Source: Sphingomonadales bacterium 28-55-16
GTDB lineage: Bacteria; Pseudomonadota; Alphaproteobacteria; Sphingomonadales; Sphingomonadaceae
Direction of reading: 5' to 3'
Length of the DNA stretch: 64,000 bases
Assembly: GCA_002278855.1 (NCBI GenBank)
Contig: NCGG01000003.1
Location: 62,001-126,000, forward strand
This document shows, piece after piece, positions 1 to 10,050 of this stretch. How positions within the stretch are numbered: the stretch's first letter is position 1; each line of letters opens with the position of its first letter. Both the position numbers and the translations under genes were made by a program. Under the pieces are notes generated by a model. That model was not told where the DNA came from and made no database searches. It was given only the letters and a program-made list of their open reading frames with translations.

Positions 1-1
1 A

Positions 2-556
2 TTGGCGACGCGCTATTTTGGATGCGAAGCAATGGTTGCCGGGCGTGGCGCTGTTGGCTGGGGCATCCCATTGCGCGTAGCAGAACCACAATCTGTTGGC
101 GCCGACCGCGCCGTCAATGCCATTGCGGCGCAATCTTTCGCAGCAGGGCACAAAATCGTGATCAGTTTCGGCACGGCTACGACTTTTGACTATATCGGCC
201 CAGACGGTTCCTATCGCGGCGGCAGCATTGCGCCGGGGGTGAACCTGTCGCTTGATGCTCTATATGCCGCAGCGGCCATGTTGCCGCGAATTGCAATCGA
301 ACCGCCGCCAAATGAAAGCGTGATTGGCACAACGACTGTTGGACAAATGCAGATTGGCATCTATTGGGGCTATGTGGCGATGATCGAGGGGATGATCGCA
401 CGGATGAAAGCTGAAATCGGCGAACCGGTGTCTGTCATTGCGACTGGCGGTTTGGCTATATTGTTTCAGCAGCATGGCCATTTATTTGACTGGGTAGAGC
501 CCGACTTAACGCTGCGGGGGCTGTCGCTTTTGTACAGAAATAGAGAACTTACCTAA
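2..556 (+). CDS. coaX: type III pantothenate kinase, 5'-truncated
   Basis: This is the C-terminal 184 codons of a type III pantothenate kinase, which phosphorylates pantothenate in the first step of coenzyme A synthesis. Visible family signatures are GADRAVNA (residues 33-40) and the phosphate-binding [10 protein letters not shown] (55-64), then GGSIAPG and a late ATGGLA. The family is normally about 255 residues, so roughly 70 N-terminal residues, including the DxGNT nucleotide-binding loop, lie before base 1; the TTG at base 2 is not a real start. The stop TAA shares one base with the rnj ATG (TAATG), so the two genes are probably translationally coupled. Confidence 0.93.
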   Translation: MATRYFGCEAMVAGRGAVGWGIPLRVAEPQSVGADRAVNAIAAQSFAAGHKIVISFGTATTFDYIGPDGSYRGGSIAPGVNLSLDALYAAAAMLPRIAIEPPPNESVIGTTTVGQMQIGIYWGYVAMIEGMIARMKAEIGEPVSVIATGGLAILFQQHGHLFDWVEPDLTLRGLSLLYRNRELT

Positions 557-2199
557 TGACGACCCCAAAAAATGAACTTCTTTTCCTTGCGCTTGGCGGG
601 TCCAACGAAATTGGCATGAACGTCAATTTATACGGATGCGAGGGCAAATGGGTGATGGTCGATCTTGGCCTCACCTTTGCGAATTCCGAATATCCAGGGG
701 TTGATCTGGTTTTGCCCGACCTCGAGTTCATCGAGAAGCGGAAGGATGACCTGCTCGGTATCGTGCTGACCCATGGTCATGAAGATCATATTGGCGCAGT
801 TGCCTATTTTGCCGCTGACCTTGGCGTGCCGCTGTATGCAACGCCGTTCACGGCAACCTTGATCCGCGGTAAGCTGGAAGAGGAAGGCATAGCCGACATC
901 GTGGAATTGAACGTCATTCCGATGGAGGGTGCGTTCTCGATGGGGCCGTTTGATTTCAAGTTCGTCACTTTGGCGCACTCAATCCTTGAAATGAGCGCCT
1001 GTCTTATCACTACGCCTTATGGGAAGATATTCCACACAGGTGACTGGAAGTTGGATCCACGGCCCGTATTGGGGACGCCGTCGACGCAAGAAGCACTCAC
1101 TGCAATAGGCGACAGCAAAGTGCTCGCTATGGTGTGCGATTCCACCAACGTATTCAATTTGGAAACAAGCGGAAGCGAGGGCAGTGTCAAGGATGACCTG
1201 TTGAAGTCCGTCAAGGCAGCAAAGGGCAGGGTGGTTGTCACCACCTTTGCCTCTAACGCTGCACGATTGCAGACATTGGCCGAAGTGGCGCGCGAAAGCG
1301 GTCGCACGTTATGCTTTGCGGGCCGCTCGCTCCACCGGATTATTGAGGCTGCGCAGGCCAATGGGTATCTGAAGGATATGCCCAAAACCGTAGGCATGGA
1401 GAGTGTTGATAGTCTCCCGCGTCGTGACGTGATGGTCGTCGCCACCGGTGGTCAGGGCGAAGCCCGCGCAGCTTTGGCACGTATTGCCGAGGGTAATCAC
1501 CCCATTAAGTTGGAGGAGGGCGACACAGTCATATTCTCGTCCAAACAGATACCGGGCAACGAAATCGCCATCGGTGTGATTATGAACAAGCTCGCCGAGC
1601 GTAATATTTTGACCGTAACCGAAAAGCAGGCGCATGTGCATGTTTCCGGACATCCCGGGCAGCCAGAGCTGGCAGCATTGTATGACTGGGTACGGCCTGA
1701 AATTCTCGTTCCCGTTCATGGCGAGCGTCGGCATATGGCAGAGCAGGCGCGATTTGCGCGTGCCCATGGCGTGCCTAAGGCCGTGGTCCAATCCAATGGA
1801 GACGTTGTGCGACTGGCACCGGGCGAACCTAAAATCATTGGAAAAGAACGGACAGGCCGCCTCATTCTTGATGGCGACACTATCATTGCCGCTGACGGCG
1901 CGACATTGAATGAGCGTCGTCGCCTATCATGGTATGGATTGATTTCCGTGGCCTTTGCCCTGGATTCTAAGGATAGGATGCTTGGTCGCCCCGAAATCCG
2001 TTTGCATGGCGTGCCGATTGAAGAGGATCTGGAAGATTTCTTGGAAGAGGCCAGCACTGCTGCGGTGAAAGCCGTCAAGGATCATCGCGGCGATTATGAC
2101 AAGTTGCGCGAAACAGTGCGCTTGGCCGTGCGCCGAGTGGCCGTAAGCTGGACGGGCAAGAAACCTATTGTTGATATTCTGATAGTGGAGACAGCATGA
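556..2199 (+). CDS. rnj: ribonuclease J
   Basis: A 547-residue metallo-beta-lactamase/beta-CASP nuclease of the RNase J family, which degrades and matures RNA by 5'-to-3' exonuclease and endonuclease activity. The zinc motif HGHEDH lies at residues 73-78 and a second metal motif, HTGDWK, near 160. A beta-CASP region and a HVSGHPG motif follow in the second half, and the C-terminal 80 residues fit the RNase J dimerisation domain. Length is typical. The ATG overlaps the coaX stop by one base and its own TGA overlaps the next start (ATGA). Confidence 0.95.
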   Translation: MTTPKNELLFLALGGSNEIGMNVNLYGCEGKWVMVDLGLTFANSEYPGVDLVLPDLEFIEKRKDDLLGIVLTHGHEDHIGAVAYFAADLGVPLYATPFTATLIRGKLEEEGIADIVELNVIPMEGAFSMGPFDFKFVTLAHSILEMSACLITTPYGKIFHTGDWKLDPRPVLGTPSTQEALTAIGDSKVLAMVCDSTNVFNLETSGSEGSVKDDLLKSVKAAKGRVVVTTFASNAARLQTLAEVARESGRTLCFAGRSLHRIIEAAQANGYLKDMPKTVGMESVDSLPRRDVMVVATGGQGEARAALARIAEGNHPIKLEEGDTVIFSSKQIPGNEIAIGVIMNKLAERNILTVTEKQAHVHVSGHPGQPELAALYDWVRPEILVPVHGERRHMAEQARFARAHGVPKAVVQSNGDVVRLAPGEPKIIGKERTGRLILDGDTIIAADGATLNERRRLSWYGLISVAFALDSKDRMLGRPEIRLHGVPIEEDLEDFLEEASTAAVKAVKDHRGDYDKLRETVRLAVRRVAVSWTGKKPIVDILIVETA

Positions 2200-2471
2200 A
2201 CTGGAGTTCGATTGTTGCCATTTACGCCTTGTTTTGGGTCATGACCGCTTTTGTCATCCTCCCCATAGGCGTGCGCACACATGAGGAGTTGGGACTGCCG
2301 AAAACGCCAGGGCAGGCAGACAGCGCTCCGGGCAATTTTAGGCCTCGCGTTATCCTTCTGCGCACCACTTTGCTGTCAGCTGCGTTGTTCGGGCTATACT
2401 ATCTAAATTATACATATGGCTGGGTTGACCGCCATAGCTTTGATTGGCTGTTTGTTCGTCCCAAATACTAG
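2196..2471 (+). CDS. DUF1467 family small membrane protein
   Basis: A 91-residue protein with two predicted membrane helices (about residues 5-24 and 51-70) separated by a polar stretch that starts GVRTHEE. Size, topology and the position directly behind rnj match the alphaproteobacterial DUF1467 family, whose function is unknown. The ATG overlaps the rnj stop (ATGA), so it is very probably cotranslated. The family call comes from recognition, not from a search. Confidence 0.8.
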   Translation: MNWSSIVAIYALFWVMTAFVILPIGVRTHEELGLPKTPGQADSAPGNFRPRVILLRTTLLSAALFGLYYLNYTYGWVDRHSFDWLFVRPKY

Positions 2472-4760
2472 TTATTTGCGCAGGCGCTCAATGGCTTGAG
2501 CAAGCGCAACATATAGCTTGCCAATGTCGGATGAGAGCAGCGTAACGCCAATGGCATTGCCGTCGCGCGTACTCAGTAAAAGCCGCATGATCGCTTCAAA
2601 ATCGTGGACATAGCGATTGACATGTGCGCGGAAGTCTCTGTCCTCGCCATAATGTCTGGCTATAATCTTGGCTTCGCCGGAGTCGAGCAGGCGAACAGCC
2701 CGGCGCGTAAATACGCCGCGGTCACCCTTCAGATAAGCGGCCCATGCCGTATCTGTGACTTCGTTAGACAGTATTTTCGTCACATCGATTGCGGTTGAGT
2801 TCAACGATTCGGTCAACACCACCATGCGCCGCGCAAAACTGTCTTCTTGGATCGACTCAAACGTGTTCTTTGTATCGGCAATACGACCCTCAAGGCTCGC
2901 CGTCATTTCGTTGAGTTCGCCAATCTGCCTACCCACTAATGACGCGTTGATCGCCGACAATTCGATGTTACGCGCAATCGCGCCTTGAACCGCGTCATTC
3001 ATGGACGCCACCTGTGCATCCAAAGCGTTCGCCAGTGCCGCACGATTTTGTTCGGTCAACTGTTCGGCGATATGTGCAAGTTCTTCATCGAGAATTTTGC
3101 GGCTACTCTCCGCCGCGGCACGGGTCGTTTCACGCACCCGTAAAAGCGAAGATACCAGTCTGTTATTGGCCTCACCCGACATTTCTTCCAACAATGCCTG
3201 GGTCTGCGTTAGAGCGGCGCCAAGCGCATCTACCTGTTCATGGTGCGCCGCGAAATGGGCGTCACTGTCCGCCATCAGCGCACCGACAGCATCATGCTGC
3301 GTCGATATCAGATGCTCAACTGTATGCAGCTTATCTAGCACCACATCGCTTAAGCTCTCCAACGTCTCTGTTTTGGATAGAGCCAATTGAACCTGTGACA
3401 CGCCTTCGGTCATGCGGATGTTGAGATCGTCCATTGCCGCGGGCATCCGCTGGCTGATGTCCTGATTTGCAGTCTCAAGCAAAATATTCAATTTATCCGT
3501 CTGGGAAATGAGATCCGCCGCAGTGATCTGATTGTCCGAAAGGGCTGTGCCGACCGAACGGGTTCTGTCACCAAGCGCTGCAACCGCATCCGCCAATTTT
3601 GACATTTGGTCGGTAGCGGCTTTATCGACTTCAGCTATATGTGCCGCGCTTGTTTGGATATGTGCGTTAATCGCTGCAATGATATTGCGGACACGCGCGT
3701 CTTCCTGCTGCGATTGCGCTCCTACCGCGCCAAGCGCATCTCGAAGGTCTTGAAGGCTGGATTGGATGTGCGCCTGGCTTCCCTCTAATATCGTATCAAT
3801 GTCGCCGGAGGCTTGGGCTATGCCGCTTGAAATGGCCTGCGTTGCACTGTCCATCAGCGTTGCCATTTCGGCGCTTCGATCAAGCGCTTGCGCGCTCTTG
3901 TCATCAAGTAGCTTGGCACTGGAGCTTAACGATTGCTCTAGCTTAACCGACAGATCGGCGGCACGGGTTTCGACAGCATCGACATAGGTACTTACCGATT
4001 TACCAGCATCACTGACGCGCTCCAGCGTGGCAATGAGGGATTTAATCTGGACCTGCGCATTATTGCCGGCGCTTCCTATTTGATTTGTGACGTCTTTGGC
4101 TGCGCTCGTCACCACAGGCAAATGCTTGCGCAATTGCTCCAGGTTCGTGTTGGCTGCGTTGCTGACGGATTCAAGCGTTTTTGCCTTCTCATCGCTGTCA
4201 GCAAGCGCGGCCGAGAGCATGTGCGCGGAGTCGACGAGCTTTTTTGAAGACTGGCGACCAACCGCTTCCAGTTCGCGGGCGTTTTGCGCCAAAAATTCGC
4301 GGGCGAGCGCGATTTCTTCGTTCACCGTTCGCATACGCGCGGCAAGCGCGTCGCTCTCGATACGAAGGAGGTTTGCGACCTTCCCAAAGCGCGACGCCTC
4401 ACGGCTGCTGTTGCGCATAGTCAGAAGCCATAAAGTCGCGATCAGCAAATTCGGTATCGACCAAGTTGCGACCATTGCGATGATCCGCTCATTGGCTAAT
4501 CCCGCCTGTGCTTCTGCCCAATATGTGACAGCAAAAAATGCTGTCCAAGCCGAAAGGACAATGAGCAGAAAAGCAGGAACGAGATAGCGCAAAACGCTCA
4601 GGCGCGGCGTATCAACCATGATGCTGTCTTCGGCGTCCATGCTATCATCGGCATCAGAAGGCGCGTCCGTTTCGCTTGTAGCTGGCGCAGAGGCATTTTG
4701 ATCGATTTCAGTGATTTCTCGGTTCAAGCCGACAATTTTTGAGCGGGTAGTCATACGCAT
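2472..4760 (-). CDS. membrane-anchored coiled-coil protein, 762 aa
   Basis: Not assigned to a characterised family. An acidic N-terminus of about 50 residues is followed by two hydrophobic helices (about 56-80 and 93-114). Then come some 500 residues rich in Ala, Gln, Glu, Ser and Lys with heptad-like spacing, indicating a long coiled coil. A compact C-terminal domain (about 660-762) carries GVFTRRAVRLLD and ends SSDIGKLYVALAQAIERLRK. A helix pair at the N-terminus followed by a long coiled coil recalls bacterial polarity or scaffold proteins such as Caulobacter TipN; that is only a topological comparison. A second ATG lies two codons inside (4754), and neither start has a strong ribosome-binding site. 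It converges on DUF1467, its stop directly abutting that gene's stop. Confidence 0.75.
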   Translation of the reverse strand: MRMTTRSKIVGLNREITEIDQNASAPATSETDAPSDADDSMDAEDSIMVDTPRLSVLRYLVPAFLLIVLSAWTAFFAVTYWAEAQAGLANERIIAMVATWSIPNLLIATLWLLTMRNSSREASRFGKVANLLRIESDALAARMRTVNEEIALAREFLAQNARELEAVGRQSSKKLVDSAHMLSAALADSDEKAKTLESVSNAANTNLEQLRKHLPVVTSAAKDVTNQIGSAGNNAQVQIKSLIATLERVSDAGKSVSTYVDAVETRAADLSVKLEQSLSSSAKLLDDKSAQALDRSAEMATLMDSATQAISSGIAQASGDIDTILEGSQAHIQSSLQDLRDALGAVGAQSQQEDARVRNIIAAINAHIQTSAAHIAEVDKAATDQMSKLADAVAALGDRTRSVGTALSDNQITAADLISQTDKLNILLETANQDISQRMPAAMDDLNIRMTEGVSQVQLALSKTETLESLSDVVLDKLHTVEHLISTQHDAVGALMADSDAHFAAHHEQVDALGAALTQTQALLEEMSGEANNRLVSSLLRVRETTRAAAESSRKILDEELAHIAEQLTEQNRAALANALDAQVASMNDAVQGAIARNIELSAINASLVGRQIGELNEMTASLEGRIADTKNTFESIQEDSFARRMVVLTESLNSTAIDVTKILSNEVTDTAWAAYLKGDRGVFTRRAVRLLDSGEAKIIARHYGEDRDFRAHVNRYVHDFEAIMRLLLSTRDGNAIGVTLLSSDIGKLYVALAQAIERLRK

Positions 4761-4997
4761 GCATTTAGCACATTATTTCTTGAGAGAAACGCAAACTTCA
4801 CACGCCTCGCAATAGGGTGATGAATTGTCATGGGTTTATGGCGCATTTGAGACAGTAAAAGCGGCGCGCGGCGTTTGCAAATTACGCTGTGCGGATCATT
4901 CTTCGCTGCTCGCGGTCCCAAAACGAAGGGGGACGATCTGCGCGTGGTGGTCTATGACGCAGATTAAGACCGCGCAGAACCAAATTTCTGTTGGCAA

Positions 4998-6254
4998 ATG
5001 CGTATCAACATTCATATCGGACTGATGGTGACCATCCGCACTCAAAAAACGCCGAACATTGCGTTACTGTCCGTTGCAGGCAGCGGCAGTGAGGGTATTG
5101 AATCTGCAGCGGGCAGCGCGCGTCAGGATGTCGCTGGCGGAACGTTAATCGAATATCAGATAGCAACTTTGGCGCGCGTCGGAATTTGCAAATTTCTTGT
5201 TGAAGTCGAGAATGTTGACGGTTCGCTCATTGCGCTTGCGGAGCGCTGTCGTGACAAAAAATTAGAGCTCTATTTCGTCCGTAATGGTGCTGATCTTCAG
5301 CGATATATAGGGGCGGGGGACCGTATTTGGGTTCAATCAGCACAGTTATATGCGCAGTTTGGCCTTGTCGAGATGCTGACCAAGGCGACCGATAATTTTG
5401 TTGCGACCGTTGATGGTCGCGATGAAAATGCTGCATTTGAACGGATTGATCTGAACACACGATGGGCTGGCATTTCGGTTGTTGACCCTGATGCCATCGC
5501 GATGCTGAGAGATTTGCCCGATGATTGGAGCATCATTTCGTCTTTGCTGCGCCAAGCAGTATTGGCGCAAATTCCGTTTCGCCTGATGTCCCAGCAGCAT
5601 GTCAGCAATGGTACGCTCACGATTTTGTCAGGGGCGCAAGATTTCTCCGCACTTAACCGCCAGATATTACGACGGCGCGTGGCAAGTCGGTTCGGCTTTG
5701 TGGAATCCTATCTATTCGGCCCCATTTGGGCGCGCATCGTCCCCGTAATTTGGCAAAGCTCCGGCGCAATCAAAATCACAAAATGCGCTGCCCCAGTTTT
5801 GGCTTCTGTCGCGGTGGTTGTCGGCGCAGGTGGCTTCGGAACTGCGGCGTGTGTCGTTGCATTTGCCGCCATCGCGGCCAATTCGCTTCGGCTTGCGGTG
5901 ACCGATGATGCTGATGACATCCAATCTATTCAAAACTTGTCCTTGATGACATGGGCGCTCATCATTTTGGCGATGTTCAGCGCCGCTTATATGCAAATCT
6001 CGTATCGAGATGATGGCCTGTTTGCCGCCTTTGGGGTTTCGTCGCTTGCGTTTCTTACGCAGAAAATGGCGTTGCCCGACTGGGCTAAAAAATTGTTGCA
6101 TTCGCCGGCAGCGCTATCGCTCCTCGCCGCGAGCGGGGCGGCCGTCATGGGTATAACGGCGGCGTTGGAGTGGATCATGGTTTTGCAACTTAGCGTGCTG
6201 ATTTTGGTAAGCATACGCAACGACATGAAGCGCAAAAAGGCGAAGCAAGCTTAA
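4998..6254 (+). CDS. membrane protein with nucleotidyltransferase-like N-terminus
   Basis: A 418-residue protein. The first 200 residues are soluble and read like a degenerate GT-A/nucleotidyltransferase fold: TLIEYQIATLARVGI followed by alternating strands and helices, then FERIDLNTRWAGI and LLRQAVL. That layout is found in sugar- or inositol-phosphate nucleotidyltransferases fused to CDP-alcohol phosphatidyltransferases. The usual glycine-rich start motif is absent. The C-terminal half has about five hydrophobic segments but no visible CDP-alcohol phosphatidyltransferase signature (DGxxAR). A second ATG at 5025 could be the true start. The role is unknown; a decayed or repurposed phospholipid head-group enzyme is one possibility. 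Confidence 0.65.
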   Translation: MRINIHIGLMVTIRTQKTPNIALLSVAGSGSEGIESAAGSARQDVAGGTLIEYQIATLARVGICKFLVEVENVDGSLIALAERCRDKKLELYFVRNGADLQRYIGAGDRIWVQSAQLYAQFGLVEMLTKATDNFVATVDGRDENAAFERIDLNTRWAGISVVDPDAIAMLRDLPDDWSIISSLLRQAVLAQIPFRLMSQQHVSNGTLTILSGAQDFSALNRQILRRRVASRFGFVESYLFGPIWARIVPVIWQSSGAIKITKCAAPVLASVAVVVGAGGFGTAACVVAFAAIAANSLRLAVTDDADDIQSIQNLSLMTWALIILAMFSAAYMQISYRDDGLFAAFGVSSLAFLTQKMALPDWAKKLLHSPAALSLLAASGAAVMGITAALEWIMVLQLSVLILVSIRNDMKRKKAKQA

Positions 6255-6333
6255 AACGGCGACAACCTATTTGGCGTACTTGGCAAGTCCAAGCATGCAG
6301 GCCCAAAGCAAATAACAATTTAAAAGCTAGAAA

Positions 6334-6360
6334 GGCGGAGCGTTAAAGACACGCTCCGCC
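6334..6360 (-). terminator. intrinsic terminator of gltA
   Basis: A perfect 10-bp inverted repeat (6334-6343 and 6351-6360, GGCGGAGCGT) with a 7-base loop lies 12 bases past the gltA stop. Read on the minus strand it is followed by the T-rich stretch TTTCTAGCTTTT. On the plus strand no T run follows, so it serves gltA. Confidence 0.8.
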
Positions 6361-6372
6361 GTCCAAAATGAA

Positions 6373-7659
6373 TTAGCGTGCGTCTAAACCAGCATAAGGA
6401 CGCTGATTTGGTCCCGTGTAAAGCTGACGCGGGCGGCCAATTTTCTGTGCGGGATCGGAGATCATTTCATTCCACTGGGCAACCCACCCAACCGTCCGCG
6501 ACAGGGCGAACAACACGGTGAACATTTCCGTAGGGAAGCCGATGGCCGACAAGATAATGCCCGAATAGAAATCAACATTCGGGAATAGCTTTTTCTCAAT
6601 GAAATATGGGTCGTTCAGCGCCATTTCTTCAAGTTGCATCGCGACGTCAAAAATCGGATCGCTAATGTTGAGCTCGGTGAGCACTTCACGCACTGTTTGT
6701 TGCATGACCGAAGCACGTGGATCGTAGTTTTTGTAAACCCGGTGACCAAAGCCCATCAAGCGGAACGGGTCATTCTTGTCCTTTGCCCGTGCGATATAAT
6801 GGGGGATGCGGTCTGGCGTCCCGATTTCGCGCAGCATGTTCAACGCCGCTTCGTTGGCGCCGCCATGAGCAGGACCCCAAAGGCATGCAATGCCAGCGGC
6901 GATGCACGCAAATGGGTTTGCACCCGACGACCCGGCAAGCCGGACAGTCGAGGTAGATGCGTTTTGTTCATGATCGGCATGGAGAATGAAAATTCGGTCC
7001 ATGGCGCGCTCGATGACGGGATTCACCACATATTTTTCAGCAGGTACGCCAAAGGTCATGCGCAGGAAGTTGCCCGTGTACGACAGCTCGTTATCTGGAT
7101 ACACAAAAGGTTGTCCGACCGAATATTTATACGCCATTGCCGCAATCGTCGGCATTTTGGCAATTAACCGATGGCTTGAAATCATGCGGTGGGTTGGATC
7201 GCTGATATCCGTCGAATCATGATAAAATGCGGAAAGCGCGCCGACTACGCCGCACATGATTGCCATCGGGTGGGCATCGCGGCGAAAGCCACTGTAAAAC
7301 GTTGCAAGCTGTTCATGCAGCATAGTGTGGCGCGAAATCGTATGGCTGAATTGGTCCAACTGGGCCTTTGTTGGCAGCTCACCATTTAACAACAAATATG
7401 ATACTTCCATGAAGCTCGATTGCTCGGACAGCTCTTCAATCGCATATCCGCGGTGCAGCAATATGCCCTTGTCACCATCAATAAAGGTCAGTGCTGACTC
7501 ACAACTCGCGGTAGACGTAAAGCCTGGATCAAAAGTGAAATGGTCCGACGCTGCATATAGCTTGCGGATATCGATCACGTCAGGACCTTCCGAACCCTTC
7601 ATGATCGGCAAGTCATAGCTGGTTTCGCCAACGGTAAGCGTTGCGTTGTTATCGGCCAT
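6373..7659 (-). CDS. gltA: citrate synthase
   Basis: Type II (hexameric-type) citrate synthase of 428 residues, condensing oxaloacetate and acetyl-CoA in the TCA cycle. Diagnostic stretches are [12 protein letters not shown] and [15 protein letters not shown] (about residue 300), holding the active-site histidines, and a late Asp in NVDFYSG. The ATG at 7659 is preceded by GGAG at a 7-base distance and begins MADNNATL. An in-frame TTG two codons upstream is less likely to be used. It stands alone, divergent from comEC, with its own terminator. Confidence 0.96.
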   Translation of the reverse strand: MADNNATLTVGETSYDLPIMKGSEGPDVIDIRKLYAASDHFTFDPGFTSTASCESALTFIDGDKGILLHRGYAIEELSEQSSFMEVSYLLLNGELPTKAQLDQFSHTISRHTMLHEQLATFYSGFRRDAHPMAIMCGVVGALSAFYHDSTDISDPTHRMISSHRLIAKMPTIAAMAYKYSVGQPFVYPDNELSYTGNFLRMTFGVPAEKYVVNPVIERAMDRIFILHADHEQNASTSTVRLAGSSGANPFACIAAGIACLWGPAHGGANEAALNMLREIGTPDRIPHYIARAKDKNDPFRLMGFGHRVYKNYDPRASVMQQTVREVLTELNISDPIFDVAMQLEEMALNDPYFIEKKLFPNVDFYSGIILSAIGFPTEMFTVLFALSRTVGWVAQWNEMISDPAQKIGRPRQLYTGPNQRPYAGLDAR

Positions 7660-7909
7660 TTTCAAACTCCATATCTTGCTAACGTAATAAACGGGCGCTC
7701 ATGCATGCGCATGTTTTCTTATTCGACATCGGGCGCAAAACACCCGTTACGACCAGATAAAGCCCTGCAAATGCCAATTTTTCATGGGGAGAAAACGGCT
7801 TTGTTATTGCCTAGCCCAATGGTAGCAAATTTTGCGGGCGTCAAGGCAAACAATCGTTCCTGGCATCAAGGGAATTTGCGGTTTACCAATGGCATGCTAA
7901 ATAACTGTC

Positions 7910-10048
7910 ATGGAACGAAAATTTAGCGATTGGAATGTCTTTGGGGTGCCCCGCTCAGCAGATGATTTGACGCTATTTCAAGCGGTCGAGAACTGGCTCG
8001 ACCGCGAACGTGACCAATTGCCGCTCTGGCTTCCGGTCGGGACGGGATTCGGCATAGCTATTTGGCAATTTGGTGGGCCATCAATATGGTTCGGAGTGGT
8101 CGCTGCGAGTGCCTCTCTCGTCCTGTTTAGTTTTCTCGTCCCGCCGGGCAGCCTGTCTCGGCAGATTATCCAAATGCTCGCGTTGACATCGCTTATTGGC
8201 TTTTCGCTTATCACGGTAAGATCAGAAGCCGTCGCGCGCCCCGTTTTAGGAAAGATATGGATCGGGGAATTCTATGGCCGGGTGGAATCGATCGAAAATA
8301 TTTCCGCCCGGAATGTATTTCGTCTTCGGCTTGCTACTGGATCGGGATCCGGCTTGCCGCCTTTTGTGCGGGTGAACGTAACGCCCGAACAATTTCGGGA
8401 CAGCTTTCAACCCGGGGCAATATTAAGGTTGCGGGCGCGCCTGTTGCCGCCTGCGGGGCCCGCTTTACCAGGCGGCTATGACTTTGCGCGCCGAGCTTGG
8501 TTTCAACAAATTGGCGCAACGGGTTCCGCTCTGGGGAAAGTGCGGCTTCACCAGCCAGCCACCGGACATTCGGTGCTGGCATCCCGACGCGCGGCGCTTA
8601 CGCAGCACATATTGGCGGCCATGCCAAAGGGTGCAGGGGGCATTGGTGCCGCACTTGTGACAGGTGACCAGGGGCATATTAGCGAAGCCGACGCACAGGC
8701 TATGCGCAATAGCGGCTTGGCGCATTTGCTATCGATCAGCGGGCTTCATGTGACGGCGGTAGTTGGCTTCATATTTATCGCTTTTGGCCGTCTTTTGTCA
8801 TTGTCGTCGTGGCTTGCATTGCGGATATCTGTCCCAATCGCAGCGGCTGCTGCAGCGGCTTTCGGGGCGCTCGGCTACACTTTGCTCACGGGCGCCGAAG
8901 TGCCAACTATTCGGTCCTGCGTTGCGGCACTGCTTATATTGGTGGCCTTAGCATTGGGTAAGGACGCGCTCACGATGCGATTGGTAGCATTTGGCGCGCT
9001 TGTCGTCCTGTCATTCTGGCCCGAAGCGATGGCTGGTCCAAGTTTCCAGCTTAGTTTTGCAGCGGTTGCTACGATTGTCATTGTCCACCAATTGCCCGTC
9101 GTCATCCGATTTACAGAAGCGCGGGAGGAAAGCGCGTTTCTCAAGCTTGGCCGCGCGGTGGGGTCATTGGTGCTCACGGGTATTGCAATCGAGCTTGCGC
9201 TTGCGCCGATTGCCCTGTTTCATTTTCATAAGACGGGGCTTTACGGTGCCTTTGCCAATGTCATTGCGATCCCCTTGACGACCTTTTTCATTATGCCGTT
9301 TGAGGCAATTGCCCTCCTGCTTGACCTTTTTGGCTTGGGTGCACCCTGTTGGTGGCTCGCAGGGCAGGGCATATATATGATTCTGGCGCTTGCGCATGCC
9401 GTGACTGCGTTACCTGGTGCTGTCGCCATGTTGCCGGCAATGCCCGTTTGGGCATTTGCGGCTTTTATAGGGGGCGCATTATTGTTTGGGTTGCTCGCAA
9501 CCCGGGTCCGATATCTCGGGATGCCATTTTGTATAGGCGGCGTCATCGCGATGGCTACCGCACCACGCCCTGACATTTTGGTCACCGGGGACGGAAAGCA
9601 TGTAGCCCTTGTGCGTGCTGATGGGCACATTGCCTTAATGCGCGAAAATGCGGGTGACTTTGTGCGCGGCATGATTTTTGAGACTGCCGGCAGCGACGCA
9701 ATCGCGACACCGATGGAACAATGGCCCGGCGCGGTATGTACGTTAGACAATTGCGTGATTACGGTGGCACAGGAAAAACGCGTCTGGACGATACTTGCGA
9801 CCCGAACCGCCAGCCAAGTGCCATCGATGGAAATGGCCGCGGCATGCAAGCGGGTTGATATTGTTGTGAGCGATCGCTGGCTTCCGCAATCGTGCCGACC
9901 CAAATGGATTAAAGCAGACCGCAGATTGCTGGAGCAAAGTGGCGGTCTGGCTTTTTACTTGAACGAGCCGCGCATTATCGCCGCCAATGACGCCAACCGC
10001 CATATGCCATGGGTACAGGCGCGACTGGCGGCCGCCAAAGGCCAATAA
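7910..10048 (+). CDS. comEC: ComEC/Rec2 family DNA uptake channel
   Basis: A 712-residue polytopic protein. The N-terminal part fits the DUF4131 soluble domain between membrane helices. The Competence domain follows with SGLAHLLSISGLHVTAVVGF (about 265-285) and many transmembrane helices to about residue 545. ComEC forms the inner-membrane channel for single-stranded DNA in natural transformation. The last 160 residues are soluble but show no HxHxDH metallo-beta-lactamase motif, so the nuclease-like domain is missing or degenerate. The gene sits between gltA and lexA, both on the opposite strand; dprA, another transformation gene, is at 49.3 kb. Confidence 0.92.
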   Translation: MERKFSDWNVFGVPRSADDLTLFQAVENWLDRERDQLPLWLPVGTGFGIAIWQFGGPSIWFGVVAASASLVLFSFLVPPGSLSRQIIQMLALTSLIGFSLITVRSEAVARPVLGKIWIGEFYGRVESIENISARNVFRLRLATGSGSGLPPFVRVNVTPEQFRDSFQPGAILRLRARLLPPAGPALPGGYDFARRAWFQQIGATGSALGKVRLHQPATGHSVLASRRAALTQHILAAMPKGAGGIGAALVTGDQGHISEADAQAMRNSGLAHLLSISGLHVTAVVGFIFIAFGRLLSLSSWLALRISVPIAAAAAAAFGALGYTLLTGAEVPTIRSCVAALLILVALALGKDALTMRLVAFGALVVLSFWPEAMAGPSFQLSFAAVATIVIVHQLPVVIRFTEAREESAFLKLGRAVGSLVLTGIAIELALAPIALFHFHKTGLYGAFANVIAIPLTTFFIMPFEAIALLLDLFGLGAPCWWLAGQGIYMILALAHAVTALPGAVAMLPAMPVWAFAAFIGGALLFGLLATRVRYLGMPFCIGGVIAMATAPRPDILVTGDGKHVALVRADGHIALMRENAGDFVRGMIFETAGSDAIATPMEQWPGAVCTLDNCVITVAQEKRVWTILATRTASQVPSMEMAAACKRVDIVVSDRWLPQSCRPKWIKADRRLLEQSGGLAFYLNEPRIIAANDANRHMPWVQARLAAAKGQ

Positions 10049-10050
10049 AA

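Noticed and set aside
4825..5025. 66-codon plus-strand frame in the gap before the 418-residue protein
   Set aside because: Cys/Trp-rich, no ribosome-binding site and no family resemblance; most likely chance.
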